The translations under genes and the position numbers were made by a program. This document shows, one piece after another, positions 17,045-26,529 of a stretch of DNA of 64,000 nucleotides; position 1 is the first letter of the stretch, and every line of letters begins with the position of its first letter. The notes beneath the pieces are model-generated. The model saw nothing but the letters and a program-made list of their open reading frames with translations. It did no database searches and was not told the origin of the DNA. Source of the DNA: Lachnospiraceae bacterium. Lineage in GTDB: Bacteria; Bacillota; Clostridia; Lachnospirales; Lachnospiraceae. The stretch lies in contig JAQXGF010000050.1 in the NCBI GenBank assembly GCA_029006155.1, positions 1 through 64,000 of the forward strand, written 5' to 3'.

Positions 17045-19159
17045 ATGAGAGTATTACTGGTTGGCAATACAGGATACATCACAGAAACATTTATGGAGGA
17101 GGCATTTCCGGAGTGTCAGGCGCTGATTCTGGGGGAGGCGCAGGTGAAGACGAACCGGAAAAAGGGAATCGTGCACCGTCCGTTCCCGGAGGAAGAGGCA
17201 GAGCTTTCCGATCTGTTTCTGACCTATGAGTTTGAGATGGTCGTGTTCTTTTCCAACTATCTGACCTTTCACGGCAGTACAGAAGGAGAAGCGGAGAAAT
17301 TGCGCAGGGTGCTTCAGTACTGCAAAGGTGACCGCGAGGTCCGGATCCTCTATCTGACCGGGCCGGAAGGGATGTACGATACAGTGACCGGAAAGACGTT
17401 GCTCGTCTGTGAGGCAGAGGAGCTGTGCCGCAAGTATGCCGCGCTGCACGGGATCCAGGTGACGACCGTCCGTCTGCCATATCTGTATTCCGGAACCTAT
17501 GAGAAGGACTACCTGTTCCGGTTGTTTGAAGAGATGGAGGATCAGGGACGGATCCTGTTTCCGGAGTACCCGGAGCAGGGGCTGTTCTTTTTGAGTACCC
17601 TGGATCTGGCGGAACTGCTCTATAAGCTGACGGACGACTGGGAGGAGACAGAGGTGGTCTGGAACATCCCGGATGTCTTTCATCTGACTTTCTATGATCT
17701 GGAAAAGGGACTTCGCAAGCAGAACCGCTCTGTACGGGTGGAATGGAAAAAAGAGGCGGTAGTGGAGCATCTGGCAGCGGATGATAAAAAAGTGCGCTAC
17801 CGGTATGGCTGGTTCCCGAAGATTTCCATACTGGAGGAGCTGCCGGATCTGTATGCACAGTTTCTGGAGAAGACAAAGCGAAAGACCGGAAGGGCGGAAC
17901 AGCTTCGGCAGCTGTTTTCCAGGCATAAGACATTCTGGAGGATCGTGGAATTTACAGCCGGAAGTCTTTTCTTTGAGGGACTGATCCGGCTGCTTGGCAA
18001 CAGTGCCCAGTTCAAAATGATTGATCTGCGGCTTGTATGCATCGTGCTCTTTGGCAGCCTCTACGGAATCAACTACGGAATCGCGGCGGCAGCCGTTGAG
18101 ACGCTCTCTTTGCTGGCGGCATATCAGGAGCAGGGGACGGGATGGCAGACGCTGTTCTACGAGCCGTCGAACTGGATCCCGTTCATTTTCTATTTTGCCA
18201 TCGGCTCGATCTGCGGTTATGTGCGGATGAAAAACCGGGAAAATGATGCGTTCGTCCGCAGTGAGAATCGCCTGATGGAAGAAAAATTTCTGTTTATGCG
18301 GGATCTGTACCAGGAGACGTTGCAGGATAAGCGGATGTATAAGAAGCAGATACTCGGAAGCCGCGACAGTTTCGGTAAAATTTTTGATATCACGCGGAAA
18401 CTGGATATCGTGCAGCCGCAGGAGTTGTATATCGAGACGTTGCAGGTCATGGAGGAAGTGCTGGAAAATAAAAGCTTTGCCTTTTATTCGATCCGGAAAA
18501 ACAATGGATTTGGCCGGCTGGAGATCGCATCAAGGGAAATACAGGGAGTATTTCCGAATTCGATTCGGATCACAGACTTCCGGGAAGCGCTGGAGACGCT
18601 GGAAGCAGGCGAGGTGTGGGCGAACCGACAGCTGCTGGACGGGTATCCGGCATATCTTTCCGGAATCCGCAGAAACGGGGAGCTTGTGATGCTGATCTGC
18701 ATCCGGGAGGCAGGCAGTGAGCAGATGACGCTCTATTATCTGAATCTGTTCAAGATTCTGTGTGGACTGGTCGAGACGGCGCTGCTGCGGGCGATGGACT
18801 ATCAGGATGCGGTTGAATACCGGCAGTACCTTCCGGATACCCATATCCTGAAGACCGAATTCTTTGTGGAGCGACTCAGGCTGTATCACACGATGCGGGA
18901 GAAGCATCTGGCTTCTTATGTGCTGCTGGCACTTGAGCATCCGGGGATGACGCTTTTACAGGCGGATGCAAAGCTGCAAAAGCTGGTACGTGGAAATGAT
19001 GTGTGGGGCATTTCGGAGGACAACGGGCTGTACCTGATCCTGTCGCAGACGGATGAGGCATCACAGCCGGTCGTACTGGAACGATTGACGCACGCGGGCT
19101 TTGCGTGCCGGGTCATTGATGAACGGCGCGTGCATACGACGGAGGGTGAGAAGGGATGA
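17045..19159 (+). CDS. pelD: PelD-like receptor with N-terminal SDR-like domain
   Basis: The 704-residue protein begins with an extended-SDR/epimerase-like Rossmann domain (about 1-295; VLLVGNTGYI). It continues with about four transmembrane helices (about 315-405), a coiled stretch, a GAF domain (about 440-590) and a degenerate GGDEF domain (about 600-704). GGDEF is replaced by SEDNG (657-661), but the I-site-type RxxD is kept as RGND (R649-D652), the feature PelD uses to bind c-di-GMP and activate Pel synthesis. In the N-terminal domain the third glycine of GxxGxxG and the YxxxK dyad are not apparent, so it may be catalytically dead. ATG 17045 follows GGCAGGGG. First gene of the operon; overlaps pelE by 4 bp. 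Confidence 0.85.
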   Translation: MRVLLVGNTGYITETFMEEAFPECQALILGEAQVKTNRKKGIVHRPFPEEEAELSDLFLTYEFEMVVFFSNYLTFHGSTEGEAEKLRRVLQYCKGDREVRILYLTGPEGMYDTVTGKTLLVCEAEELCRKYAALHGIQVTTVRLPYLYSGTYEKDYLFRLFEEMEDQGRILFPEYPEQGLFFLSTLDLAELLYKLTDDWEETEVVWNIPDVFHLTFYDLEKGLRKQNRSVRVEWKKEAVVEHLAADDKKVRYRYGWFPKISILEELPDLYAQFLEKTKRKTGRAEQLRQLFSRHKTFWRIVEFTAGSLFFEGLIRLLGNSAQFKMIDLRLVCIVLFGSLYGINYGIAAAAVETLSLLAAYQEQGTGWQTLFYEPSNWIPFIFYFAIGSICGYVRMKNRENDAFVRSENRLMEEKFLFMRDLYQETLQDKRMYKKQILGSRDSFGKIFDITRKLDIVQPQELYIETLQVMEEVLENKSFAFYSIRKNNGFGRLEIASREIQGVFPNSIRITDFREALETLEAGEVWANRQLLDGYPAYLSGIRRNGELVMLICIREAGSEQMTLYYLNLFKILCGLVETALLRAMDYQDAVEYRQYLPDTHILKTEFFVERLRLYHTMREKHLASYVLLALEHPGMTLLQADAKLQKLVRGNDVWGISEDNGLYLILSQTDEASQPVVLERLTHAGFACRVIDERRVHTTEGEKG

Positions 19160-20049
19160 CGCAGACAGGAATCGGGCTTTTGCTGCTTTTCCTGCACCTG
19201 ATTGTCAGTGCGGTGGTCTGGTTCGGGATCCGGACGGGAGTTCTGAAGGTAAAGATGTATCTGATGTTTCTGGTCCTGTTTGTTCCGTTCTGGGGCGTGC
19301 TCTGTGTGCTGTTTCTGCATACGCAGATCTGTGCCGGGGCAGACAATGTGCGGCAGGCCGATGTGGAAAAGCTGAAAGTAAACGAAGAACGGTACAAAAA
19401 TATTTTTGTCTCGCAGGAGACGAAGGAGCAGGTCGTCCCGCTGGAGGATGCGCTGTTGCTGAATGAGGCAGGGGTGCGGCGGGAGCTGATCATGGACGTG
19501 CTGAATGACAATCCGGGCGAGTATATGGAGCTTCTGAAGAAGGCCAGAATGAATGACGATGTCGAGGTCGTGCACTATGCGATCACGGCGATGGTGGAAC
19601 TCTCCAAGGACTATGATTACCGCCTGCAGCAGTTGGAAAAGCGCTATGCAAGGCACCCGGAGGATCCGGCCATCCTTGCGGAATACTGTGATTTTCTGGA
19701 AGAATATCTGGATCAGGGCATTCTGGAAGCGCAGATGGAACAGATGCAGCGGCGTCAGTACATTCAGCTTTTGCAAAAGCGCAAAAAGCAGAGGGCAGAG
19801 CTCCATACGAGTATCCTTCTTACAGAAAATCTGCTGAAGCTGAAAGCGTATGGGGAAGCATACGAAGAGCTGCAGTTTATGCGGGAACACTGGTACCGCA
19901 GGGAGGAATACTGGATTCTGTATGTGAAATACTGTGCAGAGCAGAAGCAGGGGCGTGCGCTTGCGCAGGCATTATCAGAGATGAAGCGGGAACATATTTA
20001 TCTCTCGTCAAAAGGAAAGGAGGCGCTGGCTCTTTGGCTGGATACATAA
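19156..20049 (+). CDS. pelE: PelE-like membrane TPR protein
   Basis: The 297-residue product has two N-terminal transmembrane helices (about residues 5-25 and 32-54) and then an all-helical region with TPR-like repeats (for example AYEELQFMREHWYRREEYW and YDYRLQQLEKRYARHPEDP). This is the PelE layout, a membrane protein that works with PelD to activate the PelF synthase. ATGA overlap with pelD and a 16-bp overlap with the next gene show tight operon coupling. Sequence similarity alone would be weak; gene order makes the call. Confidence 0.8.
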   Translation: MTQTGIGLLLLFLHLIVSAVVWFGIRTGVLKVKMYLMFLVLFVPFWGVLCVLFLHTQICAGADNVRQADVEKLKVNEERYKNIFVSQETKEQVVPLEDALLLNEAGVRRELIMDVLNDNPGEYMELLKKARMNDDVEVVHYAITAMVELSKDYDYRLQQLEKRYARHPEDPAILAEYCDFLEEYLDQGILEAQMEQMQRRQYIQLLQKRKKQRAELHTSILLTENLLKLKAYGEAYEELQFMREHWYRREEYWILYVKYCAEQKQGRALAQALSEMKREHIYLSSKGKEALALWLDT

Positions 20050-21875
20050 AAACGCTCCGGGAATTCCGGTTTAAGGGAATGCTTGTCGTGCTGCTCGTAT
20101 TTTTACTGATGGGCGCGGTACTGTATGCGGAGCGCAGCGGCATCCGCTATCAGGAGACGGCGCGCCAGGTGGCATATATGGAGCCGGAGGATGTCGTGAC
20201 GGAACAGGAGGCGGTGAATGCCTTAAAGACAACGTGCCTGGTACTGACCGACAGCAGCCAGGAGGCCAGCGTGCAGGCGTGGCCGGAGTTTGAGCGGATG
20301 TTCATGGACATGCGGGTCGGCGTGGAGCGGATCGACGTCTCGCGCGAAGCGGTTCCGGATTTTGCGGGGTATGAGACGGTGGTCGTGCTGATGTCGGATC
20401 TGGCTCCGCTGGGAGAAACGGTGCTGGAGCTTTCCTCCTGGGTAGAACGGGGCGGCAGCGCGATGTTTGCACTGACCTTACAGAAAAATACGTACGTGTC
20501 ACTGATCGAACAGAAGCTCGGGATTCTTTCCTCCGGCTATGATAATGTGCTGGTGGACTGTATTTATTTTGAACCGGATTTTCTGCTTGGCGGCGGAGCT
20601 TCCTATGACATTACAGACGGATATGATTCTGCGTGGGAAGTGGAGCTTGGGGAGCAGGCAAAGGTCTATGCACGGGCGAAGGATGCCACAGGTACGCCAC
20701 TGATCTGGGAGACGGATTATGGAAAAGGAACCTTCGTCGTGGACAATTTTGGCCTGTATGAAAAGGCGACGCGCGGGTTCTTTGCGGCCTCTTACAGCCT
20801 GCTCACCGAGGCAGGCGTTTATCCGGTGATCAACGGGTCTGTCTTTTATCTGGATGATTTCCCGTCCCCGGTGCCGTCCGGGGATGGCGCGTATGTAAAG
20901 CGGGATTACGGTACGAGCATCCGGGATTTTTATACGAACATCTGGTGGCCGGATATGCTCTCTCTGGCGAATACGCACGGGGTGCGGTACACCGGCGTGA
21001 TCATTGAAAACTACGAGGATGACACGGACGGGATGGTCGAGGAACCGTCCGATACGGAACGGTTCCAGTATTTCGGAAATATGCTGCTGCACAACAGCGG
21101 CGAGCTGGGCTATCACGGCTACAACCATCAGCCGCTGAGCCTGTCGAATACCGACTATGGGGAGGTACTTCCCTACAAGACCTGGAAAGACTGGCAGGCG
21201 ATGGATCAGGCGGTCACGGGGCTGATCGATTTTGGAAAAGAGATGTTTCCGGGGACGACGCTGTCGGTCTATGTGCCGCCGTCCAATGTGCTTTCCGAGG
21301 AGGGACGGGCGCTGCTGGCATCCAAATATCCGCAGATCCGGACGATTGCCAGCAACTACTTTACCGGAGAATTTGCCTATGTGCAGGAATTTGAAGTCGC
21401 AGACGACGGGATCGTGGAGCAGCCGCGTATCATTTCGGGTGGAATCATCGACAGCTATATGCAAATGGCGGCGTTATCCGAGCTGAATATGCATTTCGTC
21501 AACACGCATTTCATGCACCCGGACGACCTGCTCGATGAGGACCGCGGTGCGGCGCTTGGCTGGGAGACGTTAAAGAACCGGCTGGATGAATATATGACGT
21601 GGCTTTACACATCAGCGCCGCCACTGCGCAATCTGACCGGCTCTGAGCTCTCCGGTGCGATCCAGCGCTACGGCGGTCTGACGGTGGAGAAGGAGATCAC
21701 GGATGGGGCGATCCATTTGCAGCTTGGAAATCTGTATGATGAGGCATATCTGTTCGTGCGGGTAAACGAAGGCACTCCGGGCAAAGTGACCGGCGGCAGC
21801 CTGACCCGCCTGACCGGGAATCTGTATCTGCTTTGCGCCGATGCCCCCGAGGTCGTCATCGAAGTGGAAAAGTAA
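20034..21875 (+). CDS. PelA-type polysaccharide deacetylase, DUF2194
   Basis: The 613-residue protein has an N-terminal signal anchor (about residues 14-30), a Rossmann-like region (about 60-250), and a carbohydrate esterase 4-like barrel with FYLDDFPSP (D274, D275), HGYNHQ (H361, H365) and THFMHPDD (H492, H495) as candidate metal and catalytic residues. A C-terminal beta domain follows. This matches the deacetylase part of PelA. The GH166 hydrolase domain found in Gram-negative PelA is absent. Translation probably starts at TTG 20034 with AAAGGAGG 10 bp upstream. It would remove acetyl groups from the exported amino-sugar polymer outside the membrane. Confidence 0.83.
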   Translation: MAGYIKTLREFRFKGMLVVLLVFLLMGAVLYAERSGIRYQETARQVAYMEPEDVVTEQEAVNALKTTCLVLTDSSQEASVQAWPEFERMFMDMRVGVERIDVSREAVPDFAGYETVVVLMSDLAPLGETVLELSSWVERGGSAMFALTLQKNTYVSLIEQKLGILSSGYDNVLVDCIYFEPDFLLGGGASYDITDGYDSAWEVELGEQAKVYARAKDATGTPLIWETDYGKGTFVVDNFGLYEKATRGFFAASYSLLTEAGVYPVINGSVFYLDDFPSPVPSGDGAYVKRDYGTSIRDFYTNIWWPDMLSLANTHGVRYTGVIIENYEDDTDGMVEEPSDTERFQYFGNMLLHNSGELGYHGYNHQPLSLSNTDYGEVLPYKTWKDWQAMDQAVTGLIDFGKEMFPGTTLSVYVPPSNVLSEEGRALLASKYPQIRTIASNYFTGEFAYVQEFEVADDGIVEQPRIISGGIIDSYMQMAALSELNMHFVNTHFMHPDDLLDEDRGAALGWETLKNRLDEYMTWLYTSAPPLRNLTGSELSGAIQRYGGLTVEKEITDGAIHLQLGNLYDEAYLFVRVNEGTPGKVTGGSLTRLTGNLYLLCADAPEVVIEVEK

Positions 21876-21888
21876 AGGAGAGGGACTA

Positions 21889-23313
21889 TTGAAGATCTGT
21901 CTTGTCCTGGAGGGGTGCTATCCGTATGTGTTCGGCGGCGTGTCGACGTGGATGCACCAGTATATCAACAATATGAAAGAACACGAATTTGTCCTCTGGG
22001 TCATCGGGGCAAATGCGAAAGACCGGGGAAAATTCGTCTATGAACTTCCGGAAAATGTCACGGCGGTTCATGAAGTATTCCTGGACGATGCCTTACGGGT
22101 AAAAGCGTCCGGGAAGATGCGGCACCGTTTTTCTAAAGAGGAGATGGACAGCCTGCGGGAGCTGATGATCTGCGGGCGGCCCGACTGGGAAGTGCTGTTC
22201 TCCTTATATCAGGAAAAGCAGCTGAATCCGATGTCGTTTCTGCAAAGTGAGGAATTTCTGAATATTCTCACGGAATCCTGCCTGACGCACTATCCGTATA
22301 TCGCGTTTGCGGATGCCTTTCATACGATGCGTTCCATGCTGCTCCCGGTGCTCTATCTGCTCGGGACCGAAGTGCCGGAGGCGGATGTGTACCATGCGAT
22401 CTGTACCGGGTACGGAGGGATGCTGGCGTGCCTCGGCGGATGGATGTATCAGAAAAAGGTATTGCTGACCGAGCACGGCATCTATACGCGGGAGCGTGAG
22501 GAGGAGATCATCCGCGCCAAATGGGTCGTCCCGTCATTCAAAAAGCAGTGGATCTCGTTTTTCTATATGCTCTCGGATATCATTTACCGTCGGGCGTTTC
22601 AGGTCACCTGCCTCTTTACGAATGCGATGCAGACCCAGATCCAGATGGGCTGTGATGCGAAAAAATGCAGGGTCATTGAAAATGGCATTCACTATGAGCG
22701 GCTCTCGCAGATTCCGCTGAAGCCGGAAGATGGCTGGGTCGACATCGGGGCAGTCGTGCGGCTCGCCCCGATCAAGGATATCAAGACGATGATCTATGCA
22801 TTTTTTGAGCTGTCCTTAAGAAAGAAACATGTGCGGCTGCACATCATGGGCGGCGTGGATGACGAGGAATATGCGGCGGAGTGCCATGCGCTGGTGGAAC
22901 AGCTGAAGCTGGAACACGTGATCTTCACCGGGCGTGTCGATATCGTCTCTTATATGGAAAAGCTGGATTTTACGATCCTGACGAGTATTTCGGAAGGGCA
23001 GCCGCTCTCCGTGCTGGAATCATTTGCGGCCCGCCGTCCGTGTGTGACGACGGATGTCGGCTGCTGCCGGGAGCTTTTAAACGGCCGGGCAGGTGATCCG
23101 TTCGGGGAAGCCGGCTACTGCGTGCCGCCGATGTACCGCGAGGGTCTGGCCTCTGCGATGGAAATGATGTGTGAATCGCGCAGCCGGAGGCTTCGGATGG
23201 GGGCAAACGGGCAGGCGCGGGTAAAGGCGTACTACCGGCAGGAGCGCATGCTTGAGAAGTACCGGGAGCTGTATGGGGAGGTGGAAAAGAGCGATGGCGG
23301 GAATCGGATTTGA
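21889..23313 (+). CDS. pelF: PelF-like GT4 polysaccharide synthase
   Basis: The 474-residue GT-B-fold transferase starts KICLVLEGCYPYVFGGVSTW, the PelF signature, with GGVSTW in the acceptor loop and an EX7E nucleotide-sugar motif in SEGQPLSVLE (E369, E377). PelF polymerises the Pel backbone from UDP-amino sugars in the cytosol. The start is TTG 21889 with AAAGGAG 8 bp upstream; an in-frame ATG at 21841 lies inside the preceding gene and lacks the family start. It overlaps pelG by 20 bp. Confidence 0.92.
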   Translation: MKICLVLEGCYPYVFGGVSTWMHQYINNMKEHEFVLWVIGANAKDRGKFVYELPENVTAVHEVFLDDALRVKASGKMRHRFSKEEMDSLRELMICGRPDWEVLFSLYQEKQLNPMSFLQSEEFLNILTESCLTHYPYIAFADAFHTMRSMLLPVLYLLGTEVPEADVYHAICTGYGGMLACLGGWMYQKKVLLTEHGIYTREREEEIIRAKWVVPSFKKQWISFFYMLSDIIYRRAFQVTCLFTNAMQTQIQMGCDAKKCRVIENGIHYERLSQIPLKPEDGWVDIGAVVRLAPIKDIKTMIYAFFELSLRKKHVRLHIMGGVDDEEYAAECHALVEQLKLEHVIFTGRVDIVSYMEKLDFTILTSISEGQPLSVLESFAARRPCVTTDVGCCRELLNGRAGDPFGEAGYCVPPMYREGLASAMEMMCESRSRRLRMGANGQARVKAYYRQERMLEKYRELYGEVEKSDGGNRI

Positions 23314-24745
23314 GCTGAAAAAACTGTTTAAGCGGCGCGGGCTTTTTGCCGCTTTCCGCGCCTATGGCTACGCCGGGGTCGTATGTACCGGGCCGATGCT
23401 GCTCGGGATCGTGCTGCTGCTCGGTGTCATGTATCTGTGCGATACGACCGGAGCGTCCCGCCAGGAGCGGGAACTGCTCGTCTGCATGATCACCTACACG
23501 CTGCTGGCCTCCCTGCTTGTGACGAGCTTTCTCTCGATGGTGGTGACGCGGTTTATCGCCGATATGCTGTATGAGGAGAAATACGAGGCGGTGCTGCCGT
23601 CTTTTTGGGGCTCGACCGGGCTGATGCTCATGGCAGGCGGCGTGCTGTATGGGATTTTTCTGATTTTTTCCGGCGCTACGCTGATGGAAGGGCTTTTGAT
23701 GCTCGGACTGTTCGGCGAGCTGATCGTCACATGGAACGCCATGAGCTATCTGACCGCGATCAAGGATTATAAAGGGATCCTGCTGTCTTTTGCGGCGGCA
23801 ATTGTCGTTACCTTTGCGGTCGGCTGGCTGCTTTTAAAGCTCGGAATGCCACATGTCATCGCCCTTCTGATCGCAGTGTCGGTCGGCTATGGCATCATGC
23901 TGTTGTGGGATGTCGTTTTGCTGTACCGGTATTTTCCGCAGGGAAACATAAGTGCTTTTTTGTTTCTGCGCTGGGTGGATGCATTTCTTCCGCTGGCATT
24001 TACCGGACTGTTTGTGAATCTGGGGCTGTTTGCACATCTCGTGCTCATGTGGACGGGACCGATCCGGGTACAGGTGAAGGGGCTGTTTTACGGCGCGCCT
24101 TATCACGATGTACCGGCACTGGTCGCATTTCTGACGATTCTCGTGACGACGGTGAATTTTGTTGTCTCGGTCGAGGTCAATTTTTATCCGAAGTACCGGA
24201 ATTACTACAGCCTGTTCAATGACGGCGGTGCGATCGGCGACATCATGCAGGCGGGCGAGGAGATGCTGCGGGTGCTGAATATGGAGCTGAAGTATACGGC
24301 GATTAAGCAGCTGCTTGCGACGGCGCTTGCGATCTCGGTCGGAGGCGTCGTGCTGGACTACCTGCCGCTCGGATTTAATGACCTGATGGACGGATATTTC
24401 CGGACGCTCTGTGTCGGATACGGCATTTATGCGGTGGGAAATACGATGCTGCTGCTCCTCTTATATTTTACCGATTATAAAGGGGCGATGGCAGCGTCCG
24501 GGGTGTTCGCAGCGACGACGACGTTATTTACGGTGGTTTCGCTGCAGTTTTCTGAGGTGTATTTTGGATTTGGATTTTTGCTTGGGAGCGCGATCTTCTT
24601 TCTGATCTGTGCTGTGCGCCTGAACCAGTTTACGAGGCGGCTTCCATATTATATTCTGAGCACCCAGCCAGTCGTGGCAGAGGATCGGGCCGGTGTTTTT
24701 ACAGAACTTGGGTGCTTTCTCGATAAAAAGCTGGAGCATATTTGA
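23294..24745 (+). CDS. pelG: PelG-like polysaccharide transporter
   Basis: The 483-residue protein has about 12 transmembrane helices and starts MAGIGFELKKLFKRRGLFA, the typical PelG N-terminus of the MATE/flippase superfamily. PelG forms the inner-membrane export complex with PelD and PelE and moves the polymer made by PelF. ATG 23294 is inside the pelF 3' end; an in-frame ATG at 23273 is possible but would remove the family N-terminus from its usual position. It ends 17 bp before the CotH-like gene's likely start. Confidence 0.92.
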   Translation: MAGIGFELKKLFKRRGLFAAFRAYGYAGVVCTGPMLLGIVLLLGVMYLCDTTGASRQERELLVCMITYTLLASLLVTSFLSMVVTRFIADMLYEEKYEAVLPSFWGSTGLMLMAGGVLYGIFLIFSGATLMEGLLMLGLFGELIVTWNAMSYLTAIKDYKGILLSFAAAIVVTFAVGWLLLKLGMPHVIALLIAVSVGYGIMLLWDVVLLYRYFPQGNISAFLFLRWVDAFLPLAFTGLFVNLGLFAHLVLMWTGPIRVQVKGLFYGAPYHDVPALVAFLTILVTTVNFVVSVEVNFYPKYRNYYSLFNDGGAIGDIMQAGEEMLRVLNMELKYTAIKQLLATALAISVGGVVLDYLPLGFNDLMDGYFRTLCVGYGIYAVGNTMLLLLLYFTDYKGAMAASGVFAATTTLFTVVSLQFSEVYFGFGFLLGSAIFFLICAVRLNQFTRRLPYYILSTQPVVAEDRAGVFTELGCFLDKKLEHI

Positions 24746-24759
24746 AAGGGGATGGAAGA

Positions 24760-26529
24760 TTGAGACGAAACAAAACAGGCGTCCTGCTTTTGCTGTCGCT
24801 TTTGCTTGCCGGACTGTGCAGCGGCTGCGGAACGGAAAAAACGGTGACCGAAGAGACGGAGCAGACCGAAGCAGGAACCGTCGTAAAAGAGGCGGTCAAA
24901 GATATCAATTCGGTGCATCTGCGGGATAAAGAGACTTTGTATGAAAATGACGATGAGGACAGCGTGGTCACGATGTATCTGACCGTCTCGCGGGGCAATA
25001 CCTCGGAGCATACCGACCACTCGTGGGAGGAGATCAACAGCTACTCCGCTTACGACTACGAAGATATGGGTGTGGCGCGCTATCAGGTGAACGGCCTGTT
25101 GCAGGTCGGGGACGAGGATGGCCCGGTGGCCGGTGAGGTCGGCTACGGGGAGAGCGTGCCGAACGCGACGGTGCAGATCCGCGGGCAGACGTCGAGCCGG
25201 AATGCACAGAAAAACTATAAAATCGAGCTGAAAAAGAACAAAGGGACATGGCGCGGACAGCGGACGATCAATTTAAACAAACATATGACAGAAGGGTTGC
25301 GGTTCCGGAACAAGCTCTCCTATGACCTGATCAAGACCGTGCCGCAGATGATTGGCCTTCGGACGCAGTTCGTCCATCTGTACGTGAAAGATCTCACGGA
25401 GGATGACGATGCCGCATTTGAGGATTACGGGCTGTATACGCAGGTCGAGCAGCTGAACAAGACCACCCTGAAAAATCACGGGCTGGATGCAAACGGACAG
25501 CTCTATAAGATCAATTCGTTTGAATTTTACCGGTATGAGGATGTCATCCGCATGAAAGAGGATCCGGATTATGACCAGACCGCATTTGAAGAACTGCTTG
25601 AGATCAAAGGGGATTCTGACCACAGCAAGCTGATCGCGATGCTGGAGGCGGTCAATGACAATTCGATTCCGATCGGGACGGTGCTGGACCGGTATTTTGA
25701 CGAGGAAAATCTGACGTACTGGATGGCATTCCAGATCCTGACCGGAAATGTGGATACGCAGAACCGGAATATGTTCCTCTACAGTCCGTTGAATTCGGAT
25801 ACGTGGTATTTTCTGGACTGGGACAATGATGGCAGTTTTATGCGCCCGGAATATGAGATGACCGGATTTTCCGATCAGGGCAGCTGGGAGATCGGCATCA
25901 GCAATTACTGGGGAAATGTGCTCTTTCAGCGCTGTCTGAAGTCGGAAGAGTTCCGCGATGCGCTGGATGCGGCGATCCAGGATCTGAGAAGTTCTTTTAC
26001 AGAGGAACGGCTGCAGACGATGGTGGATGGCTATAAAGCGGTCGTAAAGCCATATCTGTATTCGATGCCGGATCAGATGAATGCACCACTGACGAGCAGC
26101 CAGTATGACGAGATCGCCGCGGCGCTGCCAAAGGAAATCGAGCAGAACTATCAGCTCTATCTGGAGAGCCTGAAAGAGCCGATGCCGTTTTATATCGGGG
26201 TACCGAAGGCAGATGGCACGAATCTTTCGCTGACCTGGGATGTCTCGTTTGATTTTGATGCGGAGGATATCACTTATACCGTAGAGGTGGCGAAGGATTA
26301 TCAGTTCCAGAATGTGATTTTCCAGAAGCAGGGGCTGAAGATCCCGGAGGCAGAGATGGAGCTTCCAAAGGCAGGGCAGTACTTCCTGCGGGTGCGGGCG
26401 GAAAATGCGTCTGGGTACACACAGGATGCATTTGACTACTATGTGACCGATGAAGGAAAGCATTATGGAATGATCTGTTTCTACGTCACGGAGGATGGCG
26501 CGATCGAGGAAGATGTCTATGAAGAGTGA
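24760..26529 (+). CDS. Secreted CotH-like kinase
   Basis: The 589-residue product begins with a signal peptide and a likely lipidation cysteine (GLCSGCG, residues about 16-22). The CotH kinase-like domain follows at about 110-440, with QTSSRNAQKNYKIEL and FLDWDND (candidate metal-binding aspartates). A fibronectin-type beta domain lies near 480-580. CotH of Bacillus is an atypical kinase phosphorylating spore coat proteins; homologues also occur in polysaccharide loci. TTG 24760 is chosen because AAAGGGG lies 8-9 bp before it and it gives a clean signal peptide; TTG 24742 is an alternative. A target in the extracellular matrix is inference. Confidence 0.85.
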   Translation: MRRNKTGVLLLLSLLLAGLCSGCGTEKTVTEETEQTEAGTVVKEAVKDINSVHLRDKETLYENDDEDSVVTMYLTVSRGNTSEHTDHSWEEINSYSAYDYEDMGVARYQVNGLLQVGDEDGPVAGEVGYGESVPNATVQIRGQTSSRNAQKNYKIELKKNKGTWRGQRTINLNKHMTEGLRFRNKLSYDLIKTVPQMIGLRTQFVHLYVKDLTEDDDAAFEDYGLYTQVEQLNKTTLKNHGLDANGQLYKINSFEFYRYEDVIRMKEDPDYDQTAFEELLEIKGDSDHSKLIAMLEAVNDNSIPIGTVLDRYFDEENLTYWMAFQILTGNVDTQNRNMFLYSPLNSDTWYFLDWDNDGSFMRPEYEMTGFSDQGSWEIGISNYWGNVLFQRCLKSEEFRDALDAAIQDLRSSFTEERLQTMVDGYKAVVKPYLYSMPDQMNAPLTSSQYDEIAAALPKEIEQNYQLYLESLKEPMPFYIGVPKADGTNLSLTWDVSFDFDAEDITYTVEVAKDYQFQNVIFQKQGLKIPEAEMELPKAGQYFLRVRAENASGYTQDAFDYYVTDEGKHYGMICFYVTEDGAIEEDVYEE

